From the NCBI GenBank assembly GCA_949841465.1, contig CATKZW010000033.1, positions 1 through 34,921 of the forward strand: a stretch of DNA of 34,921 bases, read 5' to 3'. The stretch is from an uncultured Oscillospiraceae bacterium. Lineage in GTDB: Bacteria > Bacillota > Clostridia > Oscillospirales > Oscillospiraceae. Both the position numbers and the translations under genes were made by a program. Shown here one piece after another: positions 22,867-30,670 of the stretch. The notes beneath the pieces are model-generated. The model searched no databases and was not told the origin of the DNA. It was given only the letters and a program-made list of their open reading frames with translations. Within the stretch, counting starts at the first letter, position 1. The number at the start of each line of letters is the position of its first letter.

Positions 22867-23883
22867 ATGGTAGTCATTATGAAGCACGATTTCACCCAGG
22901 CCCAGCTGGACGGGGCCGTCCAAGCCATGGAGGCGGGCGGCGTCCGGGTGATGGTGTCCAAGGGTGTGGAGACCACCATCCTGGGCGCGGAGGGCGACGC
23001 TGGGGCGCTGAGCCAGGAGGCGCTGGCCCAGCTGGACGGCGTGGAGCGGGTCATGCGGGTCAGCGAGCCCTATAAAAAAGCCAACCGCAAGTATCATCCC
23101 GATGACTCGGTCATCGACATGGGCCGGGGGGTGTCCATCGGCGGGAGCAAGCTGGTGGTCATCGCAGGTCCCTGCTCGGTGGAGAGCGAGGGGCAGATTC
23201 TGGAGGTGGCCAAATCGGTGCAGAGCTCCGGGGCGGCCGCCCTGCGGGGGGGCGCATACAAGCCCCGCACCTCCCCCTACGCCTTCCAGGGCAAGGGGGT
23301 GGAGGGCGTCATGCTGCTGAGCGAGGCCCGGAAGGCCACCGGCCTGCCCATCGTGTCCGAGCTGATGAGCGCCGACCAGCTGCCCCTGTTTGAGGAAGCG
23401 GTGGACGTGATCCAGATCGGCGCTCGGAACATGCAGAATTTCGACCTGCTGAAAAAGGTGGGCCACACCAACAAGCCCATCCTGCTCAAGCGGGGGCTGT
23501 CCTCCACCATTGAGGAGTGGCTGATGAGCGCGGAGTATATCATGGCGGGGGGCAACCCCAACGTGATTTTGTGCGAGCGGGGCATCCGCACCTTCGAGAC
23601 CTTCACCCGCAACACCCTGGACCTGTCCGCGGTGCTGGCGGTGAAGCGGCAGAGCCATCTGCCCGTGGTGGTGGACCCCTCCCACGCCTGCGGCAAGGCG
23701 TGGATGGTGGAGCGCATGGCCATGGCGGCGGTGGCCGCCGGGGCGGACGGCCTCATCATCGAGGTGCACAACGATCCCCCCCGCGCCCTGTGCGACGGGG
23801 CCCAGTCCGTCACCCCGGAGCAGTTCGGCGGCATCATGGACAAGCTGCGGGCGGTGGCCGCCTGCGTGGGCCGGGAAGTTTGA
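22867..23883 (+). CDS. aroF: 3-Deoxy-7-phosphoheptulonate synthase, type I-beta with regulatory N-domain
   Basis: 338 residues. It condenses phosphoenolpyruvate and erythrose 4-phosphate to DAHP, the entry to the shikimate pathway. Residues 1-about 70 form the ferredoxin-like regulatory domain (MVVIMKHDFTQAQLDGAVQA) that in Thermotoga-type enzymes mediates feedback by Tyr and Phe. The barrel has VVIAGPCSVESEGQI (GPCSVES at 101-107), YKPRTSPYAFQGKG, QIGARNMQNF and the metal-site DPSHACGK. GGAG is ten bases before ATG 22867. It lies after the attenuator and 17 bases before tyrA. Confidence 0.96.
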   Translation: MVVIMKHDFTQAQLDGAVQAMEAGGVRVMVSKGVETTILGAEGDAGALSQEALAQLDGVERVMRVSEPYKKANRKYHPDDSVIDMGRGVSIGGSKLVVIAGPCSVESEGQILEVAKSVQSSGAAALRGGAYKPRTSPYAFQGKGVEGVMLLSEARKATGLPIVSELMSADQLPLFEEAVDVIQIGARNMQNFDLLKKVGHTNKPILLKRGLSSTIEEWLMSAEYIMAGGNPNVILCERGIRTFETFTRNTLDLSAVLAVKRQSHLPVVVDPSHACGKAWMVERMAMAAVAAGADGLIIEVHNDPPRALCDGAQSVTPEQFGGIMDKLRAVAACVGREV

Positions 23884-23900
23884 ACGCGGGAGTGTTTGAC

Positions 23901-24773
23901 ATGAAGAAAATACTAGTGGTGGGCCTGGGGCTCATCGGTGCGTCCCTGTCCATGGCCCTCCAGGGCTTTGAGGACTATGAGGTGGTGGGGGCGGTGCGCT
24001 CCCAGGCCACCTACGACAAGGCCGTGGCCCGCAGGGCGGCGGACCGGCTCACCTTCGACCCCGCCGCCGAGCTGCCCGGGGCGGACGTGGTGGTGCTGTG
24101 CCAGGACCCGGCGGGCATCATCGGCTTCCTGCGGGAGCACAAAGACCGCTTCAAGCCAGGGGCCCTGGTGTGGGACGTGTGCGGCGTGAAGACCGCCGTC
24201 GCACAGGCGGCGGAGTGCCTCCCCCATGGGGTGGACTTCATCGGCTGCCACCCCATGGCGGGCAAGGAGGTGTCCGGCATCGACAACGCCGAGGGCACAC
24301 TGTTCCGCAACACCCACTTTATCGTCACCCCCGGTCCCCGGGCCACCCAGGAGCATTTGGACCTGCTCCACCGCATGGCGGACTGGTGCAAGTTCGGTGA
24401 TGTCATTGAGACGACGCCGGAGCGCCACGACGAGATGATCGCCTACACCAGCCAGCTCATGCACGTCATCGCCGTGTCGGTGTGCGACAACGAGGAGCTG
24501 TTTTCCTGCGTGGGCTTTGAGGGCGGCTCCTTCCGGGATTGCACCCGGGTGGCCGCGCTGGACCCGGCCATGTGGACCCAGCTGTTCACCCTCAACGCCC
24601 CCGCCCTGTCCAGGACGGTGGCCCGGCTGGAGGAGCGGATCCACCAGTACCGGGTGGCCATCGAGAACAACGACCGGGAGACCCTGCGGGCAATGCTGTC
24701 CAGCGCGTCGGACCGGAAGAAGCAGATCAACCTGGAGCGGGCCCGTGGCGACGACGTGCGGCCCAAATTCTGA
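23901..24773 (+). CDS. tyrA: Prephenate dehydrogenase
   Basis: 290 residues. It oxidatively decarboxylates prephenate to 4-hydroxyphenylpyruvate, the tyrosine-specific branch. The NAD fold opens with VVGLGLIGASLSMAL (GxGxxG at 8-13); GCHPMAGKEVSGIDNA and FIVTPGPRAT carry the catalytic His region. YTSQLMHVIAVSV and the helical C-terminal dimer domain follow. There is no ACT domain at the C-terminus, so feedback may rest on AroF and the attenuator. ATG 23901 has GGGAG nearby. The pairing with aroF explains a Tyr-rich leader. Confidence 0.95.
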   Translation: MKKILVVGLGLIGASLSMALQGFEDYEVVGAVRSQATYDKAVARRAADRLTFDPAAELPGADVVVLCQDPAGIIGFLREHKDRFKPGALVWDVCGVKTAVAQAAECLPHGVDFIGCHPMAGKEVSGIDNAEGTLFRNTHFIVTPGPRATQEHLDLLHRMADWCKFGDVIETTPERHDEMIAYTSQLMHVIAVSVCDNEELFSCVGFEGGSFRDCTRVAALDPAMWTQLFTLNAPALSRTVARLEERIHQYRVAIENNDRETLRAMLSSASDRKKQINLERARGDDVRPKF

Positions 24774-24806
24774 GGGAATTGACGGTGCGCACCCCCGCCG
24801 CACCAG

Positions 24807-24835
24807 TCATATTCCTGGGACAAACCCCATAGGAT
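24807..24835 (+). promoter_or_regulatory. Sigma-E-like promoter of yabP
   Basis: TCATATT (24807-24813), 14 bases, CATAGGAT (24828-24835) fits the sigma-E pattern (ATATT / CATACAnT) closely. yabP and yabQ belong to the sigma-E regulon in B. subtilis. Confidence 0.55.
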
Positions 24836-24863
24836 AGACCATCAAGGGTAAGGAGATGGTCCT

Positions 24864-25145
24864 ATGGCGTATGAAGGCGGCCTGTCCGCCCCCCACCACG
24901 TGGTGATCGAGGAGCGCAAGAGCCTCACCGTGTCCGGCGTGGAGGACGTGGAGCGGTTTGATGAGAATACCATCGTGCTGTCCACCTCCCTGGGCACCAT
25001 GGTGGTGACGGGGGAGGATCTGCACATCGAGAAGCTGTCCCTGGACGGCGGCGACCTGAAGGTGGAGGGCCAGGTGGACTCCGTCGCCTATGAGGACGAC
25101 GGGGGCGGGAGCCGGGGCGGCTTCCTGGCCCGGCTGCTGCGCTGA
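24864..25145 (+). CDS. yabP: Sporulation protein YabP
   Basis: 93 residues, typical of YabP, a mother-cell protein required for spore cortex and coat completion. It contains HHVVIEERKSLTVSGVEDVERF, TIVLSTSLGTMVVTGEDLHI and KLSLDGGDLKVEGQVDSVAY, the beta-rich core also found in YqfC. AAGGAG precedes ATG 24864. The order yabP-yabQ-divIC-yabR is the same as in B. subtilis. Confidence 0.94.
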   Translation: MAYEGGLSAPHHVVIEERKSLTVSGVEDVERFDENTIVLSTSLGTMVVTGEDLHIEKLSLDGGDLKVEGQVDSVAYEDDGGGSRGGFLARLLR

Positions 25146-25147
25146 CG

Positions 25148-25813
25148 ATGCACGTAGACGTGATGGGCCAGGCGCTGGTCTTCGGGCAGGGCTTCCTGCT
25201 GGGGGCGGCGCTGGGCCTGGTCTACGACGGGATGCGCACTTTGCGCCGGAGCCTGAAGCTGGCCGCGCTGGCCTTCCTGCTGGACCTGCTGTTCTGGCTG
25301 GGGACGGCGGCGTCCCTGTTCGCCCTCACCCTGCTCAGCGACGACGGGCAGGTGCGCATTTTCCACATCGCCGCGGTGGCGCTGGGGGGCGGGATCTACT
25401 TCTTTACCCTCAGCAAGCTGATTCTGCCCCTCTTTTACTGGCTGGCCGACAGGATCCGGGACCTTTTCCGGCTGCTGACCGCCCCGATCCGGCGGGCCGG
25501 GCGGGCGGGGAAAAAATTTTTTAAATTTCAAAAAAAACACTTCCAAAATTGGCTTGTCTGGTATAAAATAAATATACTATACCGTTTCACCCGAAACGGG
25601 GAGGAGGGAGCGGCAAGCCATGAAGCTGAAACGGGCCGGCATGGCCACAAAACTACTGGTACTGGTGCTGCTGGCCGTCGTGTCCGTGGCCCTGCTGTCC
25701 ACCAAGGCCAAGCTCAGCGCCGCCCAGGCCGACCGGGACGCGCTGACCCGCCAGGTGCAGCAGCAGCGGGAGGCAAACGCCGCGCTCCAAGACGGCATCG
25801 ACCGCAGCGATGA
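25148..25813 (+). CDS. yabQ: Spore cortex protein YabQ with a C-terminal extension overlapping divIC
   Basis: 221 residues from ATG 25148, two bases after the yabP stop and without a clear RBS. Three hydrophobic segments (QALVFGQGFLLGAALGLVYD, LAFLLDLLFWLGTAASLFAL, IAAVALGGGIYFFTL) and a basic segment KKFFKFQKKHFQNW are typical of YabQ, an integral membrane protein of the outer forespore membrane. The expected end would be near residue 150 (INILYRFTR). Instead the frame stays open for about 70 residues of Arg-, Gly- and Ala-rich sequence across divIC in another frame. That part looks like out-of-frame translation, not protein, so a lost stop codon or a sequencing error is likely. Confidence 0.8.
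   Translation: MHVDVMGQALVFGQGFLLGAALGLVYDGMRTLRRSLKLAALAFLLDLLFWLGTAASLFALTLLSDDGQVRIFHIAAVALGGGIYFFTLSKLILPLFYWLADRIRDLFRLLTAPIRRAGRAGKKFFKFQKKHFQNWLVWYKINILYRFTRNGEEGAASHEAETGRHGHKTTGTGAAGRRVRGPAVHQGQAQRRPGRPGRADPPGAAAAGGKRRAPRRHRPQR
25549..25578 (+). promoter_or_regulatory. Possible divIC promoter inside the yabQ end
   Basis: TTGGCT (25549-25554), 18 bases, TATACT (25573-25578), then a CCGTTTC/GAAACGG hairpin (25582-25599) next to the divIC RBS. It would give divIC vegetative expression apart from the sporulation genes. Confidence 0.5.
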
Positions 25814-25898
25814 CCCGGAGTATCTGGCCGACATCGCCAGAAGCCGCCTGGGCCTGGTGGAGCCGGGGGAGATCGAGTTCGTGGACTCCTCAAAGTAG
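25620..25898 (+). CDS. divIC: Septum formation initiator DivIC/FtsB family
   Basis: 92 residues: a short cytoplasmic start, one membrane segment (LLVLVLLAVVSVALLS), a coiled coil (KAKLSAAQADRDALTRQVQQ and on) and the C-terminal DDPEYLADIARSRLGLVEPGE, the hallmark of DivIC/FtsB. It acts in the divisome with FtsL and the DivIB/FtsQ protein. GGAGGAGGGAG lies about ten bases before ATG 25620. The first two thirds overlap the extended yabQ frame. Confidence 0.93.
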   Translation: MKLKRAGMATKLLVLVLLAVVSVALLSTKAKLSAAQADRDALTRQVQQQREANAALQDGIDRSDDPEYLADIARSRLGLVEPGEIEFVDSSK

Positions 25899-25943
25899 CA
25901 CCGCACATCTATTCTATCACAGGGAGAGGAAAAAGAGAGATTT

Positions 25944-26432
25944 ATGGGGATTGAAGTAGGTTCTATCTTGGAGGGCAAGGTGACGGGGATCACCAAATTT
26001 GGTGCGTTCGTGTCCTTGCCCGGCAATCGGTCCGGGCTGGTACATATCTCGGAGATCGCGTACTCCTATGTCAACGACGTACACGACCTGCTGGCCGAGG
26101 GGCAGGAGGTCAAGGTGAAGGTTATCGGGATCGACGATAACAACCGTATCAACCTGTCCATCAAACAGGCCCTGCCCCCGCCGCCCCGTCCGGAGCGCCG
26201 GTCCGGCCCCCGTTCCGGCGGGTCCGGCGACCGCCCCCGTTCCGAGGGCGACCGCCGCCCGGCCAGCCGCCGCTCGGCCCCCGGCCGCAGCTTCGCGCCG
26301 GAGCCCGCCCAGCCCAGAGGTCCTGCCAGCTTTGAGGACCAGCTGAAGCAGTTCATGGCCAGCTCCGACAGCAAGCTGTCCGAGCTCCACATGAACGAAA
26401 AGCGGGGCAGCCGCCGGGGCGGGAGAAAATAG
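25944..26432 (+). CDS. yabR: S1 RNA-binding domain protein (YabR-like)
   Basis: 162 residues. Residues 1-76 are one S1 domain (EVGSILEGKVTGITKFGAFV, SGLVHISEIAYSYV, DNNRINLSIKQA). The middle (77-130) is a disordered Pro-, Arg-, Ser- and Gly-rich linker. The end (SFEDQLKQFMASSDSKLSEL, then basic GSRRGGRK) resembles the tail of YabR-like and general-stress-13-like proteins. A ribosome- or RNA-associated role is likely but unproven. Synteny after divIC supports the YabR assignment. Confidence 0.88.
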   Translation: MGIEVGSILEGKVTGITKFGAFVSLPGNRSGLVHISEIAYSYVNDVHDLLAEGQEVKVKVIGIDDNNRINLSIKQALPPPPRPERRSGPRSGGSGDRPRSEGDRRPASRRSAPGRSFAPEPAQPRGPASFEDQLKQFMASSDSKLSELHMNEKRGSRRGGRK

Positions 26433-26437
26433 AAGAC

Positions 26438-26473
26438 AAAGGGGGGGGGGACGCTGGCGCGCCCCCCCCCTTT
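26438..26473 (+). terminator. Terminator with a G10/C9 homopolymer stem
   Basis: AAA plus ten G (26438-26450) can pair with nine C plus TTT (26462-26473); CCTTTGC follows. The homopolymer runs are prone to length error or slippage. Confidence 0.65.
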
Positions 26474-26537
26474 CCTTTGCACTGCCCGCGGCCGGGCCTT
26501 CTGAGGTCCCTTCACCTGCCGGACACACCGCGGCGGG

Positions 26538-26819
26538 TTAATTCCACGCGCACAGCGAGCCTAACCGCAGACCTATGGACAAGCCCTGGCTGAAAAGCAT
26601 CCTGCGCTCCGCGTCGGAGCAGTCCGCCTCCTCTTCCGCAAAACGCTGGAAAAGCTCCGCCTCCTCCCCAGTGAGCAGCTCCGTCAGGCGCGTGCGCACC
26701 GTTTCCGCCCGGTGCAGGTTCTTTTCGTACTCGCGGACCAGGTCTGGGTCGGTCAGCCGTTCCGTCAAGCCGGGCCGCTCAATTGATTTCATGTACAATA
26801 TCCCAAGTTCGGGAATCAT
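26538..26819 (-). CDS. DUF6809-like small helical protein
   Basis: 93 residues. MIPELGILYMKSIERPG at the start, LTELLTGEEAELFQRFAEEE and the final FSQGLSIGLRLGSLC fit the small DUF6809 family common in Clostridia (LYxGxI-P, then a GxxLG-type end). AGAAGG lies seven bases before ATG 26819. Function unknown; the family is often found on mobile elements and beside XRE regulators, as here. It is divergent from the XRE gene, with a consensus promoter between them. Confidence 0.7.
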   Translation of the reverse strand: MIPELGILYMKSIERPGLTERLTDPDLVREYEKNLHRAETVRTRLTELLTGEEAELFQRFAEEEADCSDAERRMLFSQGLSIGLRLGSLCAWN

Positions 26820-26859
26820 ATATGGAAGCCTTCTTTTCCGATTTGTTTTTCACGCTTTA

Positions 26860-26888
26860 ATTATAACACTTCATTTTTGAGTTGTCAA
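26860..26888 (-). promoter_or_regulatory. Consensus promoter of the DUF6809 gene
   Basis: Minus strand TTGACA (26888-26883), 17 bases, TATAAT (26865-26860): perfect consensus, so a repressor, perhaps the adjacent XRE protein, probably controls it. Confidence 0.8.
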
Positions 26889-26907
26889 TATGAGAGGAGC
26901 CCGCTCC

Positions 26908-27129
26908 ATGGAAAAGTTTAACGTGCGTTTACGTGCTTGCCGGATGCAGAAAGGATTGACGCAGGAAGATGTCGCCCATTTGCTAGGCTTTCGGTATTCC
27001 ACCTATTGTCGTTATGAACACGGCGGCACAGAGCCGGATATCTCCCAGGCGGCGCGGATCGCGGACTTTTTCGGCGTTTCGCTGGATTATCTGGCGGGCC
27101 GGACGGACGAGCCGCAGCCCCCCGCCTAA
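26908..27129 (+). CDS. XRE family helix-turn-helix regulator
   Basis: 73 residues, a single Cro/CI-type domain: VRLRACRMQKGLTQEDVAHLL, the recognition region FRYSTYCRYEHGGTEPDISQ and ARIADFFGVSLDYLAGRTDE. ATG 26908 has GAGAGGAG eight bases upstream; ATG 26890 lies before that RBS. It probably represses the divergent DUF6809 gene. It has no effector domain. Confidence 0.9.
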   Translation: MEKFNVRLRACRMQKGLTQEDVAHLLGFRYSTYCRYEHGGTEPDISQAARIADFFGVSLDYLAGRTDEPQPPA

Positions 27130-27303
27130 ATACGCCGCGCGAAAAAAAGCGGCCCTTCCTCTCCTGGAGGAAGAGCCCAAAGGTTATTGCGCGGGAGAAT
27201 GGAATGACAGCATGGGGCGTCCCCATGCCGCGGCCTGTGCCGCAGGTACAGCATATCACAGCGGCGGCCAAAAAACCGTCGAACCCTGACAGGAGGGACA
27301 ACT
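27130..27303. other. Intergenic region with two hairpins before the amidohydrolase
   Basis: CTTCCTCT/AGGAAGAG around 27155-27175 and a perfect GCATGGGG (27210-27217), CGT, CCCCATGC (27221-27228). The first may end the XRE transcript; the second has no T tract. No promoter for the amidohydrolase could be singled out. Confidence 0.4.
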
Positions 27304-28452
27304 ATGCTCATTGTCAACGGAACCGTCCACACCATGGAAACGGGAACCATACCCAACGGCTTTGTGCAGGTCAGGGGGAGCCGCATCACCCGGGTAGGGC
27401 CCATGTCCGCTCTCCCCGATGACACGGACCTGGACGGCCTGGTGGACGCCCAGGGCGGCCACATCCTCCCCGGCTTCATCGACGCCCACTGCCACGTGGG
27501 GCTGTACGGCTCCGCCCCCCAGGAGGACGACCTGAACGAGTCCCCCGCCCCCTGCACGCCCCAGCTCCGGGCGCTGGACGGCGTGGACCCCCTCAACCAA
27601 TACTTTGCCGAGGCCCGCCGGGCGGGGGTGACCTGCCTCCACACCGGCCCCGGCTCCGCCAACCCCATCGCGGGGCAGTCCATCCTGCTCAAAACTGCGG
27701 GCACGGTCGTCGATCAGATGGCGGTGCGCGCCCCCGCGGCCATGAAGTTTGCCCTGGGCGAGAACCCCAAGGGCGCTCACAAGGGCCACGGCCCCGCCAC
27801 CCGCATGGCCACCGCCGCCGTCATCCGGGACAAGCTGGCCCAGGCGCTGAACTACGACCTGAAATGGGTCCGTGCCCAGGCGGACGATCAGCTGGACGAC
27901 CCCGAGCTTGACGTCCAGCTGTACGCCCTGCGCCCGGTGGTGACGGGCCGTCTGCCCGCCCACTTCCACGCCCACCGGGCGGACGACATTGTCACCGCCG
28001 TGCGGCTCAGCAAGGAATTTGGGCTGGACTGCGTCATCGTCCACGGCACCGAGGGCCATCTCATTGCGGACTTTCTGGCCAAGGAGGGCGTGCCCGTCAT
28101 CACCGGGCCCTTCCTGATGGACCGCTGTAAGCCGGAGCTGGGCCGCCTCACCATGGAGAACACCGCCGTCCTGGCCCGGGCGGGGGTGCAGGTGGCCATC
28201 TGCACCGACCACCCGGAGACCCCCGTCAGCCTGCTCCCCTTCTGCGCCGCCCTGGCGGCCCGGGCGGGCATGGACGAGGAGGAGGCGCTGGCGGCCATCA
28301 CCATCAACGCCGCCTGCATCTGCGGGGTGGGGGACCGGCTGGGCTCCCTCTCCCCCGGAAAGGATGCGGACATCGTGGTCATGGACGGCCACCCCTTCCA
28401 CTGGCGCACCCGCGCCGCCCACGTATTCATCGACGGACAGGAGGTGGTTTAA
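27304..28452 (+). CDS. Metal-dependent amidohydrolase
   Basis: 382 residues, a urease-like amidohydrolase TIM barrel. The start LIVNGTVHTMETGTIPNGFV is the composite beta domain. Metal ligands are H62 and H64 in GFIDAHCHVG, then FHAHRAD, VIVHGTEG and CTDHPE (the catalytic Asp). The C-terminal TINAACICGVGDRLGSLSPG and DADIVVMDGHPF are standard. It resembles imidazolonepropionase-like hydrolases of unknown substrate. AGGAGG precedes ATG 27304. The TAA stop abuts the ATG of the fumarase subunit, so the two are cotranslated. Confidence 0.92.
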   Translation: MLIVNGTVHTMETGTIPNGFVQVRGSRITRVGPMSALPDDTDLDGLVDAQGGHILPGFIDAHCHVGLYGSAPQEDDLNESPAPCTPQLRALDGVDPLNQYFAEARRAGVTCLHTGPGSANPIAGQSILLKTAGTVVDQMAVRAPAAMKFALGENPKGAHKGHGPATRMATAAVIRDKLAQALNYDLKWVRAQADDQLDDPELDVQLYALRPVVTGRLPAHFHAHRADDIVTAVRLSKEFGLDCVIVHGTEGHLIADFLAKEGVPVITGPFLMDRCKPELGRLTMENTAVLARAGVQVAICTDHPETPVSLLPFCAALAARAGMDEEEALAAITINAACICGVGDRLGSLSPGKDADIVVMDGHPFHWRTRAAHVFIDGQEVV

Positions 28453-29298
28453 ATGGTACGGGAAATTGAGGCGAAAGCCCTGTCCGACGCCATCCGGGCG
28501 CTGTGCATTGAGGCGAACACCGTCCTGCCCCAGGACCTGCGGGAGGCGATCTGCGCGGCGCGAGCGGGTGAGCCCTCTCCGGTGGGACGGGCCATCCTGG
28601 GCGATCTGGTGGAAAATTATCAGTTTGCCGAATCCAAGGGCCTGCCCATCTGCCAGGACACCGGCATGGCCGTGGTTTTTCTGGACTGGGGGCAGGACTG
28701 CCATCTCACCGGCGGCTCCCTGGAGGACGCGGTCAACGACGGGGTGCGCCGGGGCTATCTGGACGGGCATCTGCGCCTGTCCGTGGTGGGCGACCCCCTG
28801 CGGCGGGTGAACACCAACGACAACACCCCTGCCATCCTCCATCTGCGGATGGTGCCGGGCGATCAGGTGGACGTCACCATCGCGCCCAAGGGCTTCGGCA
28901 GTGAAAATATGACCAGGCTGAAGATGTTCAACCCCTCCGTCACGGTGGAGCAGGTGGAGGACTTCGTTGTGGACTGCGTGTCCCAGGCCGGCTCCAACCC
29001 CTGCCCGCCGGTGGTGATCGGCGTGGGCTTGGGGGGGACGTCCGAGGCCGCGGCGGAGCTTGCCAAGCGCGCCCTGCTCCGCCCCGCCGGAGAGCGCCAC
29101 CCCGACCCCTTCTACGCTGCCATGGAGGCGCGGATTTTGGAGCGGGTCAACCGCCTGGGCATCGGCCCCCAGGGGTTGGGAGGAGCCGCCACTGCCCTGT
29201 CGGCTGCCATTCTCACCCAGGGCACCCACATCGCGGGGCTGCCCTGTGCGGTCAATCTGGGCTGCCACGTCACCCGGCACGCCCATGCTGTCTTGTAA
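28453..29298 (+). CDS. Class I fumarate hydratase, alpha subunit
   Basis: 281 residues, the size of the separate alpha subunit of the oxygen-sensitive 4Fe-4S fumarases; related tartrate dehydratase alpha subunits have the same fold. Likely cluster ligands are C67 in LPICQDTGMAV, Cys in AGSNPCPPVVIGVGLGG and Cys in NLGCHVTRH. EGTLP-type NDGVRRGYLDGHLRLSVV and NTNDNTPAILH are typical. GGAGG overlaps the end of the amidohydrolase gene. The beta subunit that normally follows is missing here: after the stop comes a terminator and the opposing DHHW gene. Confidence 0.88.
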   Translation: MVREIEAKALSDAIRALCIEANTVLPQDLREAICAARAGEPSPVGRAILGDLVENYQFAESKGLPICQDTGMAVVFLDWGQDCHLTGGSLEDAVNDGVRRGYLDGHLRLSVVGDPLRRVNTNDNTPAILHLRMVPGDQVDVTIAPKGFGSENMTRLKMFNPSVTVEQVEDFVVDCVSQAGSNPCPPVVIGVGLGGTSEAAAELAKRALLRPAGERHPDPFYAAMEARILERVNRLGIGPQGLGGAATALSAAILTQGTHIAGLPCAVNLGCHVTRHAHAVL

Positions 29299-29304
29299 TA
29301 TATT

Positions 29305-29345
29305 TTATGCGTGCAGTGCCCGCTGTGCGGGCACTGCACGCATAA
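29305..29345. terminator. Perfect 18-bp hairpin between convergent genes
   Basis: TTATGCGTGCAGTGCCCG (29305-29322) is the exact reverse complement of 29328-29345, with loop CTGTG. It serves both directions; there is no long T tract. Confidence 0.8.
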
Positions 29346-29362
29346 GCTGCCGCAGGCCGTTT

Positions 29363-30523
29363 TTACTGCCCCAATTTGAACAGGTTCCGGTCCGTATTGA
29401 AGTTGCTGCCTGAATAAAGCACCAACACCTGATCGATCTCATTGTCTGCCACATACTGCTTTAGGGACATGTTGTTATAGCGCAGGTCAAACAGGTGCAC
29501 CTCCTGAAATGCCTCCGCCAGGAAGGGGGCCAGGCTGTCGCAGTAGGAGTCCCGGACCACCAGCAGCTTTCCGCCCTCGGCGTCTGGATTCTGAATCACG
29601 CACAGAGGCTGGTTGCCGCCCAGGAAGTAGGCGTACTTGTCCTTCACTTCCAGCTTTTCCGGGTGGTACAGGGAGCTTTCGACGGGCGTGCCCTCGGGAT
29701 AGCCGGTGACGGTGACATGGCCCTGGGTGCCTCCCTCAGGGATTACGGTGCAGATGCTGTCCGGCTTGATCCAGCCAGCCCCGGAGGAGGACCAGGTGGT
29801 GCCGTAAAAGCTGTCGCTCACCTGGGTATAGGGCAGCCCTTGATAGGAGAGCCCGAGCAGATCCTCCGTCTCCATCGGGCGGGCAAGACCCATCTCCGAC
29901 ATCAGCCGCTGGAACGCGAGCTGGGCGCCCATGGTGGTCCAGTGGTGGTCGGTGCGGTAGAAAGCGCTGCTCTCCTCGGTCAGTATGGTCCGCAGGTCGA
30001 TATACGTCACATTATCCCCACACATCGCCTGGGCGTTCTCGATGGCAGAGCCATCGTCCACGTTGGGGGCGTTGGCGGGCAGAAGAGTCGCCCAGGCCCA
30101 GCTCTTGTCCGGGATGAGGGCAAAGTACACCGGCACGTCCACGTTGTCCGCCAGCTTGTTCACAAAGCCCACCCGCTGGGCCAGGTCCTCCTGGGTGGGG
30201 ATGGTGTACTGGGCAAACAGGGTCTGGCCGTCGGTGCCGAAGTAGACCTTGTTGTTCTCCTGCTTGCCCAGGGCCCGCTCGGCCAGGGCCTTGAGCTGAA
30301 TCCACCCGTCCCGCAGGGGGAACTGGTCGGTGACGTAGTCCTCAAAGTCCTCCATAAACTCCCCGGAGCGCAGGGTGTCCAGGGTGGGAGCCTTGAACTG
30401 GGCCAGAAAGCGGTTCTCCTGCTCGGAAAAATCCCGGCTGGGAGAGGCCAGCAAAACGATCCCGAACCCGAAAATAAAAACGCAGAACAGCACAGTGATA
30501 AAAACAGAATATTTATGTTTCAT
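29363..30523 (-). CDS. DHHW family extracytoplasmic protein (AlgJ/AlgX-like SGNH fold)
   Basis: 386 residues from ATG 30523, after a G-rich RBS; an in-frame ATG at 30553 would put the membrane anchor too far inside. The N-terminus is a signal anchor (VFITVLFCVFIFGFGIVLLA). The signature YRTDHHWTTMGA (D192-H193-H194-W195) and VVRDSYCDSLAPFLAEAF correspond to the SGNH-like catalytic pieces of AlgJ/AlgX. Such proteins work with an MBOAT partner to acetylate exported polysaccharide; the MBOAT gene is directly upstream. Confidence 0.9.
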   Translation of the reverse strand: MKHKYSVFITVLFCVFIFGFGIVLLASPSRDFSEQENRFLAQFKAPTLDTLRSGEFMEDFEDYVTDQFPLRDGWIQLKALAERALGKQENNKVYFGTDGQTLFAQYTIPTQEDLAQRVGFVNKLADNVDVPVYFALIPDKSWAWATLLPANAPNVDDGSAIENAQAMCGDNVTYIDLRTILTEESSAFYRTDHHWTTMGAQLAFQRLMSEMGLARPMETEDLLGLSYQGLPYTQVSDSFYGTTWSSSGAGWIKPDSICTVIPEGGTQGHVTVTGYPEGTPVESSLYHPEKLEVKDKYAYFLGGNQPLCVIQNPDAEGGKLLVVRDSYCDSLAPFLAEAFQEVHLFDLRYNNMSLKQYVADNEIDQVLVLYSGSNFNTDRNLFKLGQ

Positions 30524-30603
30524 AGAAATGCCCCCCATTTCTTCAAAAGGCATTGTTCCGCTGCCAGGCGGCCGCGATAAGGGCCTCTACCCAGGGCGTC
30601 AGC

Positions 30604-30651
30604 GGTCTAAAAGTTCTTTTTTAGTTGGTTTTTCTTACACGAAAAACCAAC
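30604..30651 (-). terminator. Hairpin plus conserved tail module, copy 3, after the MBOAT gene
   Basis: Minus strand GTTGGTTTTTC (30651-30641), loop GTGTAA, GAAAAACCAAC (30634-30624), then TAAAAAAGAACTTTTAGACC (30623-30604). The tail is nearly identical to those after spo0A and ahcY. It may attenuate transcription between MBOAT and DHHW. Confidence 0.65.
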
Positions 30652-30670
30652 ATTCTAATGCTCTTGACCA

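Noticed and set aside
27256-29286. Very long open frame on the minus strand opposite the amidohydrolase and fumarase genes
   Set aside because: Shadow of GC-rich codons. The translation is a low-complexity Gly/His/Val-rich string without domains, while both plus-strand genes have clear families.
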